A DNA stretch of 64,000 nucleotides from an uncultured bacterium (GTDB lineage: Bacteria; Actinomycetota; Coriobacteriia; Coriobacteriales; Coriobacteriaceae). Positions within the stretch are counted from its first letter, which is position 1; each line of letters starts with the position of its first letter. Below are positions 18,343-26,032 of this stretch, one piece after another. Location: NCBI GenBank assembly GCA_905215505.1, contig CAJMPU010000008.1:22716-86715 (forward strand), given 5' to 3'. The notes beneath the pieces were generated by a model, which ran no database searches, was not told where the DNA came from, and saw nothing but the letters and a program-made list of their open reading frames with translations. The position numbers and the translations under genes were made by a program.

Positions 18343-18549
18343 GTGGGCATCTGTGCCGTACGCCGCCGGTCGCGCCCGCGCGTGCCCAAGCCGGACACGT
18401 CGACCACCACGACCACGCAGGTCACCACCAAAAAGACGGCCGGCAAGCTCGCCGCAACGGGGGATCGCACGCTTGTCATGGTCGGCGCGTGCCTCATCGG
18501 CGGCATCGTCATCATCGTTCTGGGCATCATCTGGAAGCGCCGTCGCTAG
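18343..18549 (+). pseudogene. C-terminal sortase-signal remnant of a surface protein
   Basis: The frame reads a Thr-rich stretch (DTSTTTTTQVTTKKTAGK), then LAATGD, a hydrophobic helix (TLVMVGACLIGGIVIIVLG) and KRRR before the stop. This is the layout of a cell-wall sorting signal: an LPXTG-like motif, membrane anchor and positive tail. There is no signal peptide, no good start codon and no upstream domain, so it is most likely the 3' end of a deleted surface protein. A functional small protein is less likely. Confidence 0.65.
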
Positions 18550-18604
18550 ATTACGCCACGTGGCCTACATCCCGTACTATTCAAACCTTATACCGAGCGC
18601 AGAA

Positions 18605-18637
18605 GCCCGTCCGAACATGATCGGACGGGCCTTTTGG
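18605..18637 (+). terminator. Terminator before mscS
   Basis: GCCCGTCCGA and TCGGACGGGC pair perfectly, followed by CTTTTGG. It ends transcription from the surface-protein remnant side. Confidence 0.75.
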
Positions 18638-18679
18638 TGGGTATCATGGATGGACGTATCTTTAGGAGGTTCCCCCTAC

Positions 18680-19447
18680 ATGGAATTGTTTGAGCCGATT
18701 CTTCATTTCTTTTCGCAACGGTGGGTCCACAACATCATTTGGGCCGCCGTCCTGGCCCTTGGCACCGCCGTCGCCGCCAAGGTGGCATCCAAGACCCTGC
18801 ACCACCTACTCAACCGTGACGACAACCCGCTTCCCGCATCGAGCATCTTCATCAACATCGCGCGTGCCGTCATTTGGATGATCGGCGGCAGCTTTATCCT
18901 CGACAACTGCTTTGGCATTAACGCAAACGCGCTCGTCGCCGCTCTTGGCGTCGGCGGCATCGCCATCTCGCTCGGCTTTCAGGACACGCTATCAAACCTT
19001 ATCGGCGGCATGCAAGTGACCTTTATGGGCATCATCAAGCCCGGCGACAATATCGAGGTCGGCGGCGTGTCGGGCGTGGTCCAGGACATCACTTGGCGCC
19101 ACACGACCATCGAGGACGCCTGCGGACAGACCATCATCGTCCCCAACTCCAACATCTCCAAGAACACACTCGTGCACCTCATGCCCTTTGGACGCGTTGT
19201 CGTTCCCGTCGCGGTGAAGGACACGTCAAAGTGGGACTCGCTCGATGCGCTGGCAGACGAGCTCGCCTGTGCCACCAAGGTCGCCGTTTCACCCATCTCG
19301 GGCTTTGACAAGGAACCCTACGTGCTCTTTAGCGAGATCGGCGACTTTGGCATTAAGGGTAAGATCATCTTTATCGTCAGTGACGACAGCACCACCTTTA
19401 CGGCAGCCGACGCCTGCATCCGCGCCATCGCCCCCATCATCGCCTAA
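18680..19447 (+). CDS. mscS: Small-conductance mechanosensitive channel, MscS family
   Basis: A 255-residue membrane protein. It has N-terminal hydrophobic segments and the TM3 pore helix region NALVAALGVGGIAISLGFQD followed by TLSNLIGGMQV. The beta domain contains FMGIIKPGDNIEVGGVSG and HTTIEDACGQTIIVPNSNI. MscS opens under membrane tension to release solutes in osmotic downshock. ATG at 18680 follows AGGAGG by 10 bp. It is a single gene between a terminator and a repeat hairpin. It is slightly shorter than E. coli MscS (286). Confidence 0.93.
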   Translation: MELFEPILHFFSQRWVHNIIWAAVLALGTAVAAKVASKTLHHLLNRDDNPLPASSIFINIARAVIWMIGGSFILDNCFGINANALVAALGVGGIAISLGFQDTLSNLIGGMQVTFMGIIKPGDNIEVGGVSGVVQDITWRHTTIEDACGQTIIVPNSNISKNTLVHLMPFGRVVVPVAVKDTSKWDSLDALADELACATKVAVSPISGFDKEPYVLFSEIGDFGIKGKIIFIVSDDSTTFTAADACIRAIAPIIA

Positions 19448-19485
19448 AACCACCGCAAAGGGGACAGGCACCTTTGTGGTGGTTT
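19446..19485. repeat. Hairpin repeat, family P (CCACCGCAAA stem)
   Basis: AAAACCACCGCAAAGG pairs with CCTTTGTGGTGGTTT around GGACAGGCA, beginning at the mscS stop codon. Confidence 0.9.
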
Positions 19486-19541
19486 CGCATCGTGGTACCA
19501 TGGTTCATATCGTTGTTTAAACGACTAAGGGAGTAGACACC

Positions 19542-21464
19542 ATGGAAGAGGCCTATCGTCAAGCGCGCAAGCGCGGCGAACAGGGACGCCGTCGCGCCAT
19601 CAGCCAAAGCGAGCATCCATATCTTACGGACCTCGACAGCTTGGTCGCCCAGCTTCCCTGCGGGCAGCGCGAGAACATCGGCCTGCGGGACATTCCGCTC
19701 GAAATGGTCGTCGGCACGGTTACCAAAGGTCGCCAGTCCGCCTTTTCGTGTAACTTTATGCCGCTGCTCCCCTGGAATACCGAATTCGCCCGCAAATGGT
19801 CCAACCTCTACGATATCCAAATCTCCGAGGGCTACCGCGACCCCATCATCGTCACCGAGTTCATGCACCGCTTTTACGTCCAAGAGGGCAACAAGCGTGT
19901 CAGCGTCCTCAAATTCCTTGACGCTCCGACGGTTTCGGCCAAGGTGACGCGTCTGTACCCCGGTAAGTGGGATTCCGTCGAGAGCCGCCTGTACGGTGAG
20001 TTTTGCGCCTTTTGGTACGTATGCCCCCTGTACGAGATTGAGTTTTCGCGCGAGGGCAGCTACGAGATGCTTGCCAAAATGCTCGGCCAAGATCTTGTCG
20101 AAAAATGGCCTCAAAAGAAGGTCGACTACCTACGTCACGCCTTCCTGCTCTTTAAGCGCGCCTATCTTCGCGCGGGCGGCGACCACTTGGACATTACGCC
20201 TGCCGATGCCATGCTCGTCTACCTCAACGTCTACAACCAGGACCGTCTGCTGGATACGCCGACGGATATCGTCGTCAACCGTCTGTGCAAGATTTGGCGC
20301 GAGCTTGTCATTGCCGGCAAAAGCGACGAGGACAAAGTCGATCTTGTCGAAGCGCCGCAGCCCAACGAGAAAGAGGGCGCACCGACAAAAGCTACCTCGG
20401 GCGTGCTCAACTTCTTTATGAGCAAGACCGTCTACTCCACTGCCAATCCCATGCGAATCGCCTTTATCCACGAGTTTCCCTGTGCCACGTCGAGCTGGGA
20501 CAGCCTACACGACCAGGGCCGCCGGTATCTTGATGAGCACTTTGGCGGCATCGTGCGCACCGAGGCGTTCGAGGACTGCCACGATTCGGACGTGTTCTAC
20601 GCCGCCGTCGAGACGGCCGTAAAGCACGGGGCGAACGTCATCTTCTCGACCTCACACCGGCTCATGGAATACACGCTCAGGGCGTCAGTCGAGTATCCCC
20701 AGGTGCGGTTCCTTAACTGCTCAATCGGCCTTCCCCACCAAAGCGTCCGCTCGTACTTTGGAAAGATGTACGAGGCCAAGTTCCTACTGGGCGCCCTTGC
20801 CGCCAGCATGGCCGACAACCACCGTATTGGCTACCATGCGTCGGTCTTCGCCTCGGGCGCGCTGAGCGAAATCAACGCCTTCGCTATCGGTGCCTCGCTG
20901 CTCGACCCTCGTGCGCAGATTATCCTCACTTGGGGAGATGTTCCCGCCGGCGGTCTTGCCGAAGCCATGTGTCGCGAGGGCGTGAGCGTCATGACCGGCG
21001 CCGATATGTCCAAGTCTCTCGAGGACCCCACCGCCTACGGGCTTCACCGTCTGGTAAACGGCAAGGAAGTTACCGGTATTGCTATGCCGGTATGGAACTG
21101 GGGCCGTTACTACGAACTCATCGTACGCAGCCTACTGCACGGCACATGGGACGAGACCGCCGATGACCAGCAGGTGCGCGCCGTCAACTACTGGTACGGT
21201 ATGAGCTCCGGCGTCATCGATATTCGCTACGCTCCGGGCCTACCCTATCAGACGCGTAAACTTGTGCAGCTGCTTCGCAACGGCATTGTCGAGGGCTCCA
21301 TCAACCCATTTGGCGGCGAGCTCCACAGCCAGGACGGCGTGGTTCAGATTGAGGGCTTCCCTCCCCTGCCGAGTACGCAGATTGTCGAGATGAGCTGGCT
21401 GGCTGACAACGTTATAGGCTCGATTCCGCAGCTCGATAACGAGCCGGAGGTCCGTGCCCTATGA
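19542..21464 (+). CDS. ParB/sulfiredoxin-like domain fused to a BMP (PnrA-type) binding domain
   Basis: A 640-residue protein with no signal peptide. Residues about 50-130 resemble a ParB/Srx fold: IPLEMVVGTVTKGRQ, then PIIVTEFMHRFYVQEGNKRVSVLKF, where EGNKR (115-119) takes the place of the ParB nucleotide-loop GxxR(H)R. A helical middle follows (about 150-280). From about 303 (MRIAFIHEFP) to the end it reads as a BMP/Med periplasmic-type ligand-binding domain (FLLGALAASMADNHRIGYHA; VSVMTGADMSKS; GINPFG-like INPFGGELHSQDG). BMP domains normally bind nucleosides outside the cell, so a cytosolic fusion implies sensing rather than uptake (inference). Its stop overlaps the ATG of the phosphoesterase gene. 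Confidence 0.8.
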   Translation: MEEAYRQARKRGEQGRRRAISQSEHPYLTDLDSLVAQLPCGQRENIGLRDIPLEMVVGTVTKGRQSAFSCNFMPLLPWNTEFARKWSNLYDIQISEGYRDPIIVTEFMHRFYVQEGNKRVSVLKFLDAPTVSAKVTRLYPGKWDSVESRLYGEFCAFWYVCPLYEIEFSREGSYEMLAKMLGQDLVEKWPQKKVDYLRHAFLLFKRAYLRAGGDHLDITPADAMLVYLNVYNQDRLLDTPTDIVVNRLCKIWRELVIAGKSDEDKVDLVEAPQPNEKEGAPTKATSGVLNFFMSKTVYSTANPMRIAFIHEFPCATSSWDSLHDQGRRYLDEHFGGIVRTEAFEDCHDSDVFYAAVETAVKHGANVIFSTSHRLMEYTLRASVEYPQVRFLNCSIGLPHQSVRSYFGKMYEAKFLLGALAASMADNHRIGYHASVFASGALSEINAFAIGASLLDPRAQIILTWGDVPAGGLAEAMCREGVSVMTGADMSKSLEDPTAYGLHRLVNGKEVTGIAMPVWNWGRYYELIVRSLLHGTWDETADDQQVRAVNYWYGMSSGVIDIRYAPGLPYQTRKLVQLLRNGIVEGSINPFGGELHSQDGVVQIEGFPPLPSTQIVEMSWLADNVIGSIPQLDNEPEVRAL

Positions 21465-22171
21465 ATATCCTAGCCATTGCCGATGTAGAGGAGCGCTGCC
21501 TGTGGGAATGTTTTCGCAAGGAGCGCTTTGAGGACGTTGACCTGATTCTATCCGCAGGCGACCTGGATCCGGACTATCTTGAGTTTTTGGTCACTGTCAT
21601 CAACAAACCGCTTGTGTACGTTCGTGGCAACCACGACGACCGCTACGCGCGCCATGCACCGGGCGGGTGCATTTGTGTTGAGGACAGCGTATATGTGTAC
21701 CGAGGTATTCGCATTGCGGGTCTGGGCGGTTCCATGCGCTACCGCGACGGCGCGAACATGTATACCGAGCGCGAGATGGCAAAACGCATGCGCAAGCTAT
21801 CGCGAAAAATCGCACTGGTAGACGGATGCGATATTCTACTTACCCATGCACCCGTCGCAGGCATGGGCGACCTGGACGACCTGCCGCATCGAGGATTCGA
21901 GTGCTTTAATGCGGCTCTTGAGTCTTGGGGTCCCGACTATATGATTCACGGGCATGTGCACCAAAGCTACGGCCCCAACTTTCAACGCGAGCGCCAACAC
22001 CCATGCGGAACGAAGATTGTCAACGCCTGCGGCTATACCAAGATCGAAATTGACGAGGCGCGCTACCCCACGCGCGGTTGGAAGGCCGCTTGGCTCAACT
22101 CGCAAACCATGCGCCGCGAGCTCAAACGCCACGAAGCAATCGAGTCTTCAACCGCCAGAACCCCCTGGTAA
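21461..22171 (+). CDS. Metallophosphoesterase, YfcE/MJ0936-like
   Basis: A 236-residue calcineurin-like phosphoesterase. Metal-binding motifs are in order: SAGDLD (D-x-H is altered to ADVEER at the N-terminus), GNHDDR, LLTHAP and IHGHVHQ. The first motif usually reads D-x-H; here LAIADVEE lacks the His, which may change metal binding. It overlaps the preceding gene by 4 bp (ATGA), a sign of translational coupling. It probably hydrolyses a phosphodiester, perhaps a nucleotide linked to the ligand of its partner (inference). Confidence 0.85.
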   Translation: MNILAIADVEERCLWECFRKERFEDVDLILSAGDLDPDYLEFLVTVINKPLVYVRGNHDDRYARHAPGGCICVEDSVYVYRGIRIAGLGGSMRYRDGANMYTEREMAKRMRKLSRKIALVDGCDILLTHAPVAGMGDLDDLPHRGFECFNAALESWGPDYMIHGHVHQSYGPNFQRERQHPCGTKIVNACGYTKIEIDEARYPTRGWKAAWLNSQTMRRELKRHEAIESSTARTPW

Positions 22172-22179
22172 CTGCCAAC

Positions 22180-22239
22180 AACCACCACGAAGGGGATAGG
22201 CACCTTTATGGTGGTTTTGCTGACTCGTCCGACCTGTCC
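22180..22239. repeat. Hairpin repeat, family P, left copy of a 59-bp direct repeat
   Basis: ACCACCACGAAGGGG and CACCTTTATGGTGGTTTT form the hairpin; the tail GACTCGTCCGACCTGTCC extends it. The 59 bp from 22181 recur at 24197-24255 with three substitutions at most, on the other side of the sigma/anti-sigma pair. Confidence 0.9.
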
Positions 22240-22285
22240 ATCACGGTGCTTGTGTAATTAACGAGAACACTCATTGTTTTGTAAG

Positions 22286-22312
22286 GACGGCGCTCACGTG
22301 CCGTCTTTTTTT
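22286..22312 (+). terminator. Terminator after the phosphoesterase gene
   Basis: GACGGCGCTCACGTGCCGTC hairpin followed by TTTTTTT. Confidence 0.9.
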
Positions 22313-22403
22313 GTCAACTTATGCAGTCTCGACCGTGTTGTATGTAGAGGGACCTCGCGAGACGCCTTCCCTATATCCACCACGACCAATTGGAGGTGAC
22401 ACT

Positions 22404-22964
22404 ATGCCTGCACGCCGTAACCGCAATAGCACGCTCCGATGCGATGCCGATCAGATCGAGCGGGAAGCAAAGCGCTTGGTCGACACGTATTCCGACCTCA
22501 TCCTTCGATTGTGCTATTCGGCCCTTGGATCCGCTGACGACGCTCAAGACATCTGCCAGGACACGCTGATCAAGATTCTCCAACGCACTCAACCGTTCGA
22601 CTCGCTCGAACACGAACGTGCTTGGGTGATCCGAGTCGCACTGAACGCATGTCGCGATATCGGCCGTACGCACGCGAATCACCCGGTTGTCGACCTCGAT
22701 TCGCTCCCCGATTTCTGCGCACCCGTAACACATACCGAGCAAGAATTCGCGCAACGCGACTGCGCCATTCTTTCCGCTGTCACGGCCCTGCCTCAAGCAC
22801 AGCGCATCGCCATCTTTTTGCACTACTACGCAGGCATGAGCATCAGGGAAATCGCAGACGCCGTTCACGCGACGCCAGCTGCAACCGCCCAGCACCTTAG
22901 CCGCGGACGTGCGTCACTTCGGCTTTCCTTGAAAGGAGACCACAATGACTACGAATTCGAATGA
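22404..22964 (+). CDS. ECF-type RNA polymerase sigma factor
   Basis: A 186-residue sigma-70 family protein. Region 2 reads LVDTYSDLILRLCYSALGSA then DDAQDICQDTLIKILQ (about 23-63). Region 4 reads LPQAQRIAIFLHYYAGMSIREIAD then ATAQHLSRGRASLR. It would direct RNA polymerase to a small regulon. ATG at 22404 has TTGGAGGTG upstream. It overlaps the next gene, a DUF4179 anti-sigma-like protein, by 20 bp. Both are enclosed by 59-bp direct repeats. Confidence 0.9.
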   Translation: MPARRNRNSTLRCDADQIEREAKRLVDTYSDLILRLCYSALGSADDAQDICQDTLIKILQRTQPFDSLEHERAWVIRVALNACRDIGRTHANHPVVDLDSLPDFCAPVTHTEQEFAQRDCAILSAVTALPQAQRIAIFLHYYAGMSIREIADAVHATPAATAQHLSRGRASLRLSLKGDHNDYEFE

Positions 22965-24075
22965 CTATCGCCACGCCCTGGAGCACATTTCGTTTACCGA
23001 TAATGCGAAGCAGCACATGGCAAACTCGATTGCTCAGTCCGTCGCCTCGAGCGATGCGGCGACCGCTCAAAGCAACTTTAATGGCACGCGACGCAAGCCG
23101 CGCATCGCCCGCCATCCCGTAAGAACAGTCGCTCGCATTGCCGCTGTAACGGCAGTCCTCGCTATCGTCATTGGAGGCGCTGGCACGGCTATGGCAACAG
23201 GCGTCCTGCCGCTTCCTTCTGACATGCTTTCCGACATCTTTGACGGACCTGCTTCTCAAACCGAGATCATCGACCGTATTGGCCGGCCCGTCGGTGCTAG
23301 CTGCTCCAACAACGGAGTCACCGTGACCGCCGACGCCATCATGGGCGACAAGGATATGGTTACCATCGCCTATACGCTTACGTTCGACGATCCCGCTGCC
23401 CTGAAAAAGCTTTCCGAGCCGGGCGAGAACGGAACTATCGCCGGAAGTGTCGATGGAAACGTATACGTTGATGGCGAGCATGGCGGCCAAGGCCAATCAT
23501 GGCTCATTGACAAGAACCCCAATGACTCCAGCATTCAATACTTTGCACAGTTCAGCGTTGAATCACCCGGCCTTATGGGCAGGACCGTCCGCACGCATAT
23601 CAACTCTCTCGTTGTGCCACGTGCTGGCAAAGAGCTTCCCGAGTATAAGAAAATACTTACGGGCCCATGGGATCTTAAGTTCCAGCTGAATTACGAAGAT
23701 ACATCCGTTACGATTCCCGCGCCCAAATCGGTCAACTTTAACGGCACCAAGGCGACGATTCAAGAGGCCACCGTATCCTGCGTTGGCGTTTCAGTCCGCT
23801 ACAACATAGATCGTTCCATCGAACACGACAACAACAGCGGCAAGATGTCTCAAAACATGGAGGAGTCTATGGATGCCGTTGGCAACATACCCCTCATCGT
23901 GACGTTCAAAGACGGTCATGTTGAGGACGCAACCAGCCACAGCGGCTATTTCGCAAATAAACTGGATAACGGCACCACTGATGTCCACAAGACCTGGCCG
24001 TTCTCGCAAGTTTGTGACACAGACAAGATTGCAAGCGTACAAATTGGCGATACGGTCATTCCCATGAATTCGTAA
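22945..24075 (+). CDS. DUF4179-like membrane protein, probable anti-sigma factor
   Basis: A 376-residue protein. Residues about 1-55 are cytoplasmic and could hold the sigma partner. A single membrane helix follows a basic stretch (VRTVARIAAVTAVLAIVIGG, about 58-80). The rest is extracellular, beta-rich and Asn/Asp-rich, matching DUF4179/DUF5643-type domains that accompany ECF sigma genes in Firmicutes and Actinobacteria. ATG at 22945 follows GAAAGGAG. Overlap with the sigma gene supports a sensor/anti-sigma role (inference). Confidence 0.78.
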   Translation: MTTNSNDYRHALEHISFTDNAKQHMANSIAQSVASSDAATAQSNFNGTRRKPRIARHPVRTVARIAAVTAVLAIVIGGAGTAMATGVLPLPSDMLSDIFDGPASQTEIIDRIGRPVGASCSNNGVTVTADAIMGDKDMVTIAYTLTFDDPAALKKLSEPGENGTIAGSVDGNVYVDGEHGGQGQSWLIDKNPNDSSIQYFAQFSVESPGLMGRTVRTHINSLVVPRAGKELPEYKKILTGPWDLKFQLNYEDTSVTIPAPKSVNFNGTKATIQEATVSCVGVSVRYNIDRSIEHDNNSGKMSQNMEESMDAVGNIPLIVTFKDGHVEDATSHSGYFANKLDNGTTDVHKTWPFSQVCDTDKIASVQIGDTVIPMNS

Positions 24076-24192
24076 CGCTACGCGGCTCGTATATGCACCC
24101 GGTTCCGCACTTCGCGTCTAAAGATGCGCTGTCATCGAGCAGCGTGAGCGCAAGGCCGCCCGTATGGTCGGCTGGGAACACCTCGTTGCGCT

Positions 24193-24255
24193 AAAAACCA
24201 CCACGAAGGGGACCGGCACCTTTGTGGTGGTTTTGCTGACTCGTCCGACCTGTCC
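24193..24255. repeat. Hairpin repeat, family P, right copy of the 59-bp direct repeat
   Basis: Hairpin ACCACCACGAAGGGG/CACCTTTGTGGTGGTTTT plus the tail GACTCGTCCGACCTGTCC, matching 22181-22239. Confidence 0.9.
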
Positions 24256-24263
24256 CAACGGTT

Positions 24264-24322
24264 TGTCTCAATCTGTAACAGGTAGGGCCCAAATAATCGG
24301 TTAGCTGTTACAGATCGAGACA
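24264..24322. repeat. Hairpin repeat, family Q, copy 1
   Basis: TGTCTCAATCTGTAACA and TGTTACAGATCGAGACA form a stem of about 17 bp with one mismatch and a 25-bp loop. Confidence 0.88.
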
Positions 24323-24344
24323 GACCACGGATGCTCGGCCGAAA

Positions 24345-24401
24345 ATCTCAATCTGTAACAGGTAGGAACGATTTTGCCCCTTAGATGTTACAGATTGAGA
24401 T
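24345..24401. repeat. Hairpin repeat, family Q, copy 2
   Basis: ATCTCAATCTGTAACA and TGTTACAGATTGAGAT pair perfectly; the loop differs from copy 1. It lies 22 bp after copy 1. The same pair spacing occurs at 34945-35085. Confidence 0.88.
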
Positions 24402-24426
24402 ATTTGACAGCTTGAATCGGCATCGC

Positions 24427-25065
24427 CTACAGCGCGGCGACGACCTTGTCGCCCATCGTCGTGGTGCCGAGGATCTTATCTGCCGGGGTGTTGACATCGG
24501 CGATGTCACGGGTGCGCCAGCCCTCGTCGAGCACGCGCGCCACGGCGCTCTCGATCCACGCGGCTTGCTCGCCCATGTCAAGCGCGTAGGTCAGCAGCAT
24601 CGCCACCGACAAGATTTGAGCCAGCGGATTGGCCACGCCGAGCCCCGCGATGTCAGGAGCGCTGCCGGCGCTCGGCCCAAACAGCGATACGCCATCATCC
24701 AGCGAGGCAGAGGCAAGCATACCGAGCGATCCGGTAATCTGAGCCGCCTCATCGGACAGGATGTCGCCGAACATGTTCTCCGTCACCACGACGTCAAAGT
24801 CTGCCGGTCGACTGATGAGCTGCATGGCGGCGTTGTCGACGAGCAGGTCCTCAAGCTCCACGTCGGAGTACTCCTCGTCTTGCACGCGATGCACGATCTC
24901 GCGCCACATGCGGCTCGTCTCCAGCACGTTGCGCTTATCAACGCTCGTCACCTTGCCGCGACGTTTGCGCGCCGCCTCAAATGCCTGGCGCGCAATGCGC
25001 TCAATCTCGTACTCGCGATACTCCATCACGTCGACCGCACGCTGACCGGCCGCACCCGCAGCGCC
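24427..25065 (-). pseudogene. leuB: 3-isopropylmalate dehydrogenase, C-terminal part only
   Basis: About 210 codons match the C-terminal half of LeuB: VDVMEYREYEIERIAR, RKRRGKVTSVDKRNVLETSR, FDVVVTENMFGDILSDEAAQ and GSAPDIAGLGVANP. The N-terminal half, with part of the isopropylmalate site, is missing. The upstream end joins a leuA fragment in another frame. The enzyme cannot be made intact, so leucine synthesis by this copy is lost. The stop is at 24427. Confidence 0.9.
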
Positions 25066-25633
25066 CGCGCAGGTCACGGATGCGGGCGCCAAAGTCCCAC
25101 GGCATGTTGTAGCCCATCGTATCGGGGATGTTCACGACCGTGGCACCGGCCTTTACGGCCGCCTCGATAATGCGCACCAGAAACTCCTGATCGGAGCGGC
25201 CGGCATCCTCGGCATAAAACTCAACATCGTCAACGAACTTGCGAGCATGTTTGACGGCATGGATCGCTCACTCAATTGCCCTTTCCTCAGTCATATGGAG
25301 CTTGTCGCGCAGGTGACTGGTGCTCACACCCAGCCCTGTATGGATACGGGGCCTCTGGGCCGTTTTGAGCGCCTCTGCAGCCACTTCGATATCCCTGTCG
25401 ACAGCGCGCGTCAGGCCGCATACCGTGCATCGGTCGCCCGCAATCTTGCCAATCTCCTGTACGGAGCGAAAGTCACCAGGACTCGAGATGGGAAAGCCCG
25501 CCTCGATAACGTCCACGTTCATGCGCACCAGCTGGCGGGCGATGAAGAGCTTTTCCTCGGTATTCATGCTGGCGCCCGGCGACTGCTCACCGTCGCACAG
25601 GGTGGCGTCAAAGATTGTGATTTTGCGGCTTAT
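25066..25633 (-). pseudogene. leuA: 2-isopropylmalate synthase, N-terminal part, disrupted
   Basis: The frame begins ISRKITIFDATLCDGEQSPG, with the DGEQSPG catalytic motif, and continues through EAGFPISSPGDF to MTEERAIE, where an in-frame TGA (25270-25268) interrupts it. It goes on in the same frame as AIHAVKHARKFVDDVEFYAE and ATVVNIPDTMGY, then ends at the junction with leuB near 25040-25070. Where the start should be, AGGAGG is followed 5 bp later by ATA instead of ATG (25633-25631). Lost start, a nonsense codon and a deletion of the rest (with leuC and leuD if they were here) make it clearly non-functional. Confidence 0.9.
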
Positions 25634-25698
25634 ATGTTCCTCCTGATTGACCGTTTTATGACAGATGGCTTTCAGGAGAGAGAGAAGGCCTAGAGATA

Positions 25699-25757
25699 GA
25701 AAAATACCCGTGTCGCTCATCACGCCTGAAAGCGGCAGACGATAGCGCACCCGGGTA
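25699..25757 (-). terminator. Leucine-operon attenuator
   Basis: On the minus strand TACCCGGGTGCGC and GCGACACGGGTA pair with small bulges, with a nested GCC/GGC stem, followed by TTTTT. It lies between the leader peptide and leuA. Confidence 0.7.
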
Positions 25758-25786
25758 CAACAAATCGTTATAGCGAGATTACAACC

Positions 25787-25846
25787 CTAGCGCGCTATCC
25801 AATCTAGTAGCGCTAGGCCTAGGAGCTGTTGCGTGTTCTTAAACAT
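25787..25846 (-). CDS. leuL: Leucine leader peptide (attenuation)
   Basis: A 19-residue frame, MFKNTQQLLGLALLDWIAR, with GGGAG just upstream. It holds five leucines in seven codons (LLGLALL); four of the five are CTA, a rare codon here. This is the layout of a leader peptide whose slow translation under leucine shortage prevents a terminator from forming. The terminator (25699-25757) and leuA follow directly. The switch survives although leuA and leuB are broken. Confidence 0.8.
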   Translation of the reverse strand: MFKNTQQLLGLALLDWIAR

Positions 25847-25871
25847 GTTGGGCTCCCTTCGGCCTCGGGTA

Positions 25872-25900
25872 GTACTACATCGCGCTAAAGTACAACACAA
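25872..25900 (-). promoter_or_regulatory. Candidate promoter of the former leu operon
   Basis: TTGTGT (25900-25895) and TAGTAC (25877-25872) on the minus strand with a 17-bp spacer. Weak boxes, but well placed before the leader peptide. Confidence 0.4.
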
Positions 25901-25902
25901 GT

Positions 25903-25942
25903 AAAACCACCACAAGGGTGCCTGTCCCCTTCGTGGTGGTTT
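25903..25942. repeat. Hairpin repeat, family P, inverted copy
   Basis: AAAACCACCACAAGGG and CCCCTTCGTGGTGGTTT pair; the loop reads TGCCTGTC, the reverse complement of GACAGGCA, so the element is in opposite orientation. Confidence 0.88.
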
Positions 25943-25956
25943 CGTTGACTCAAAAG

Positions 25957-25998
25957 CAAGAGACCCGGTCCTGCACGAGGCAGAACCGGGTCTCTTTA
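25957..25998 (-). terminator. Terminator of the rplA operon
   Basis: On the minus strand AGAGACCCGGT and ACCGGGTCTCT pair, followed by TGCTTTTG. It closes the rpmG-secE-nusG-rplK-rplA unit. Confidence 0.85.
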
Positions 25999-26032
25999 GC
26001 AATGCTTGCTTTGCTCAGGCAGTAACTGTTAG

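Noticed and set aside
25634..25900. T-box riboswitch upstream of leuA
   Set aside because: The conserved GGTGGNACCGCG antiterminator word is absent, and a leader peptide explains the region better.
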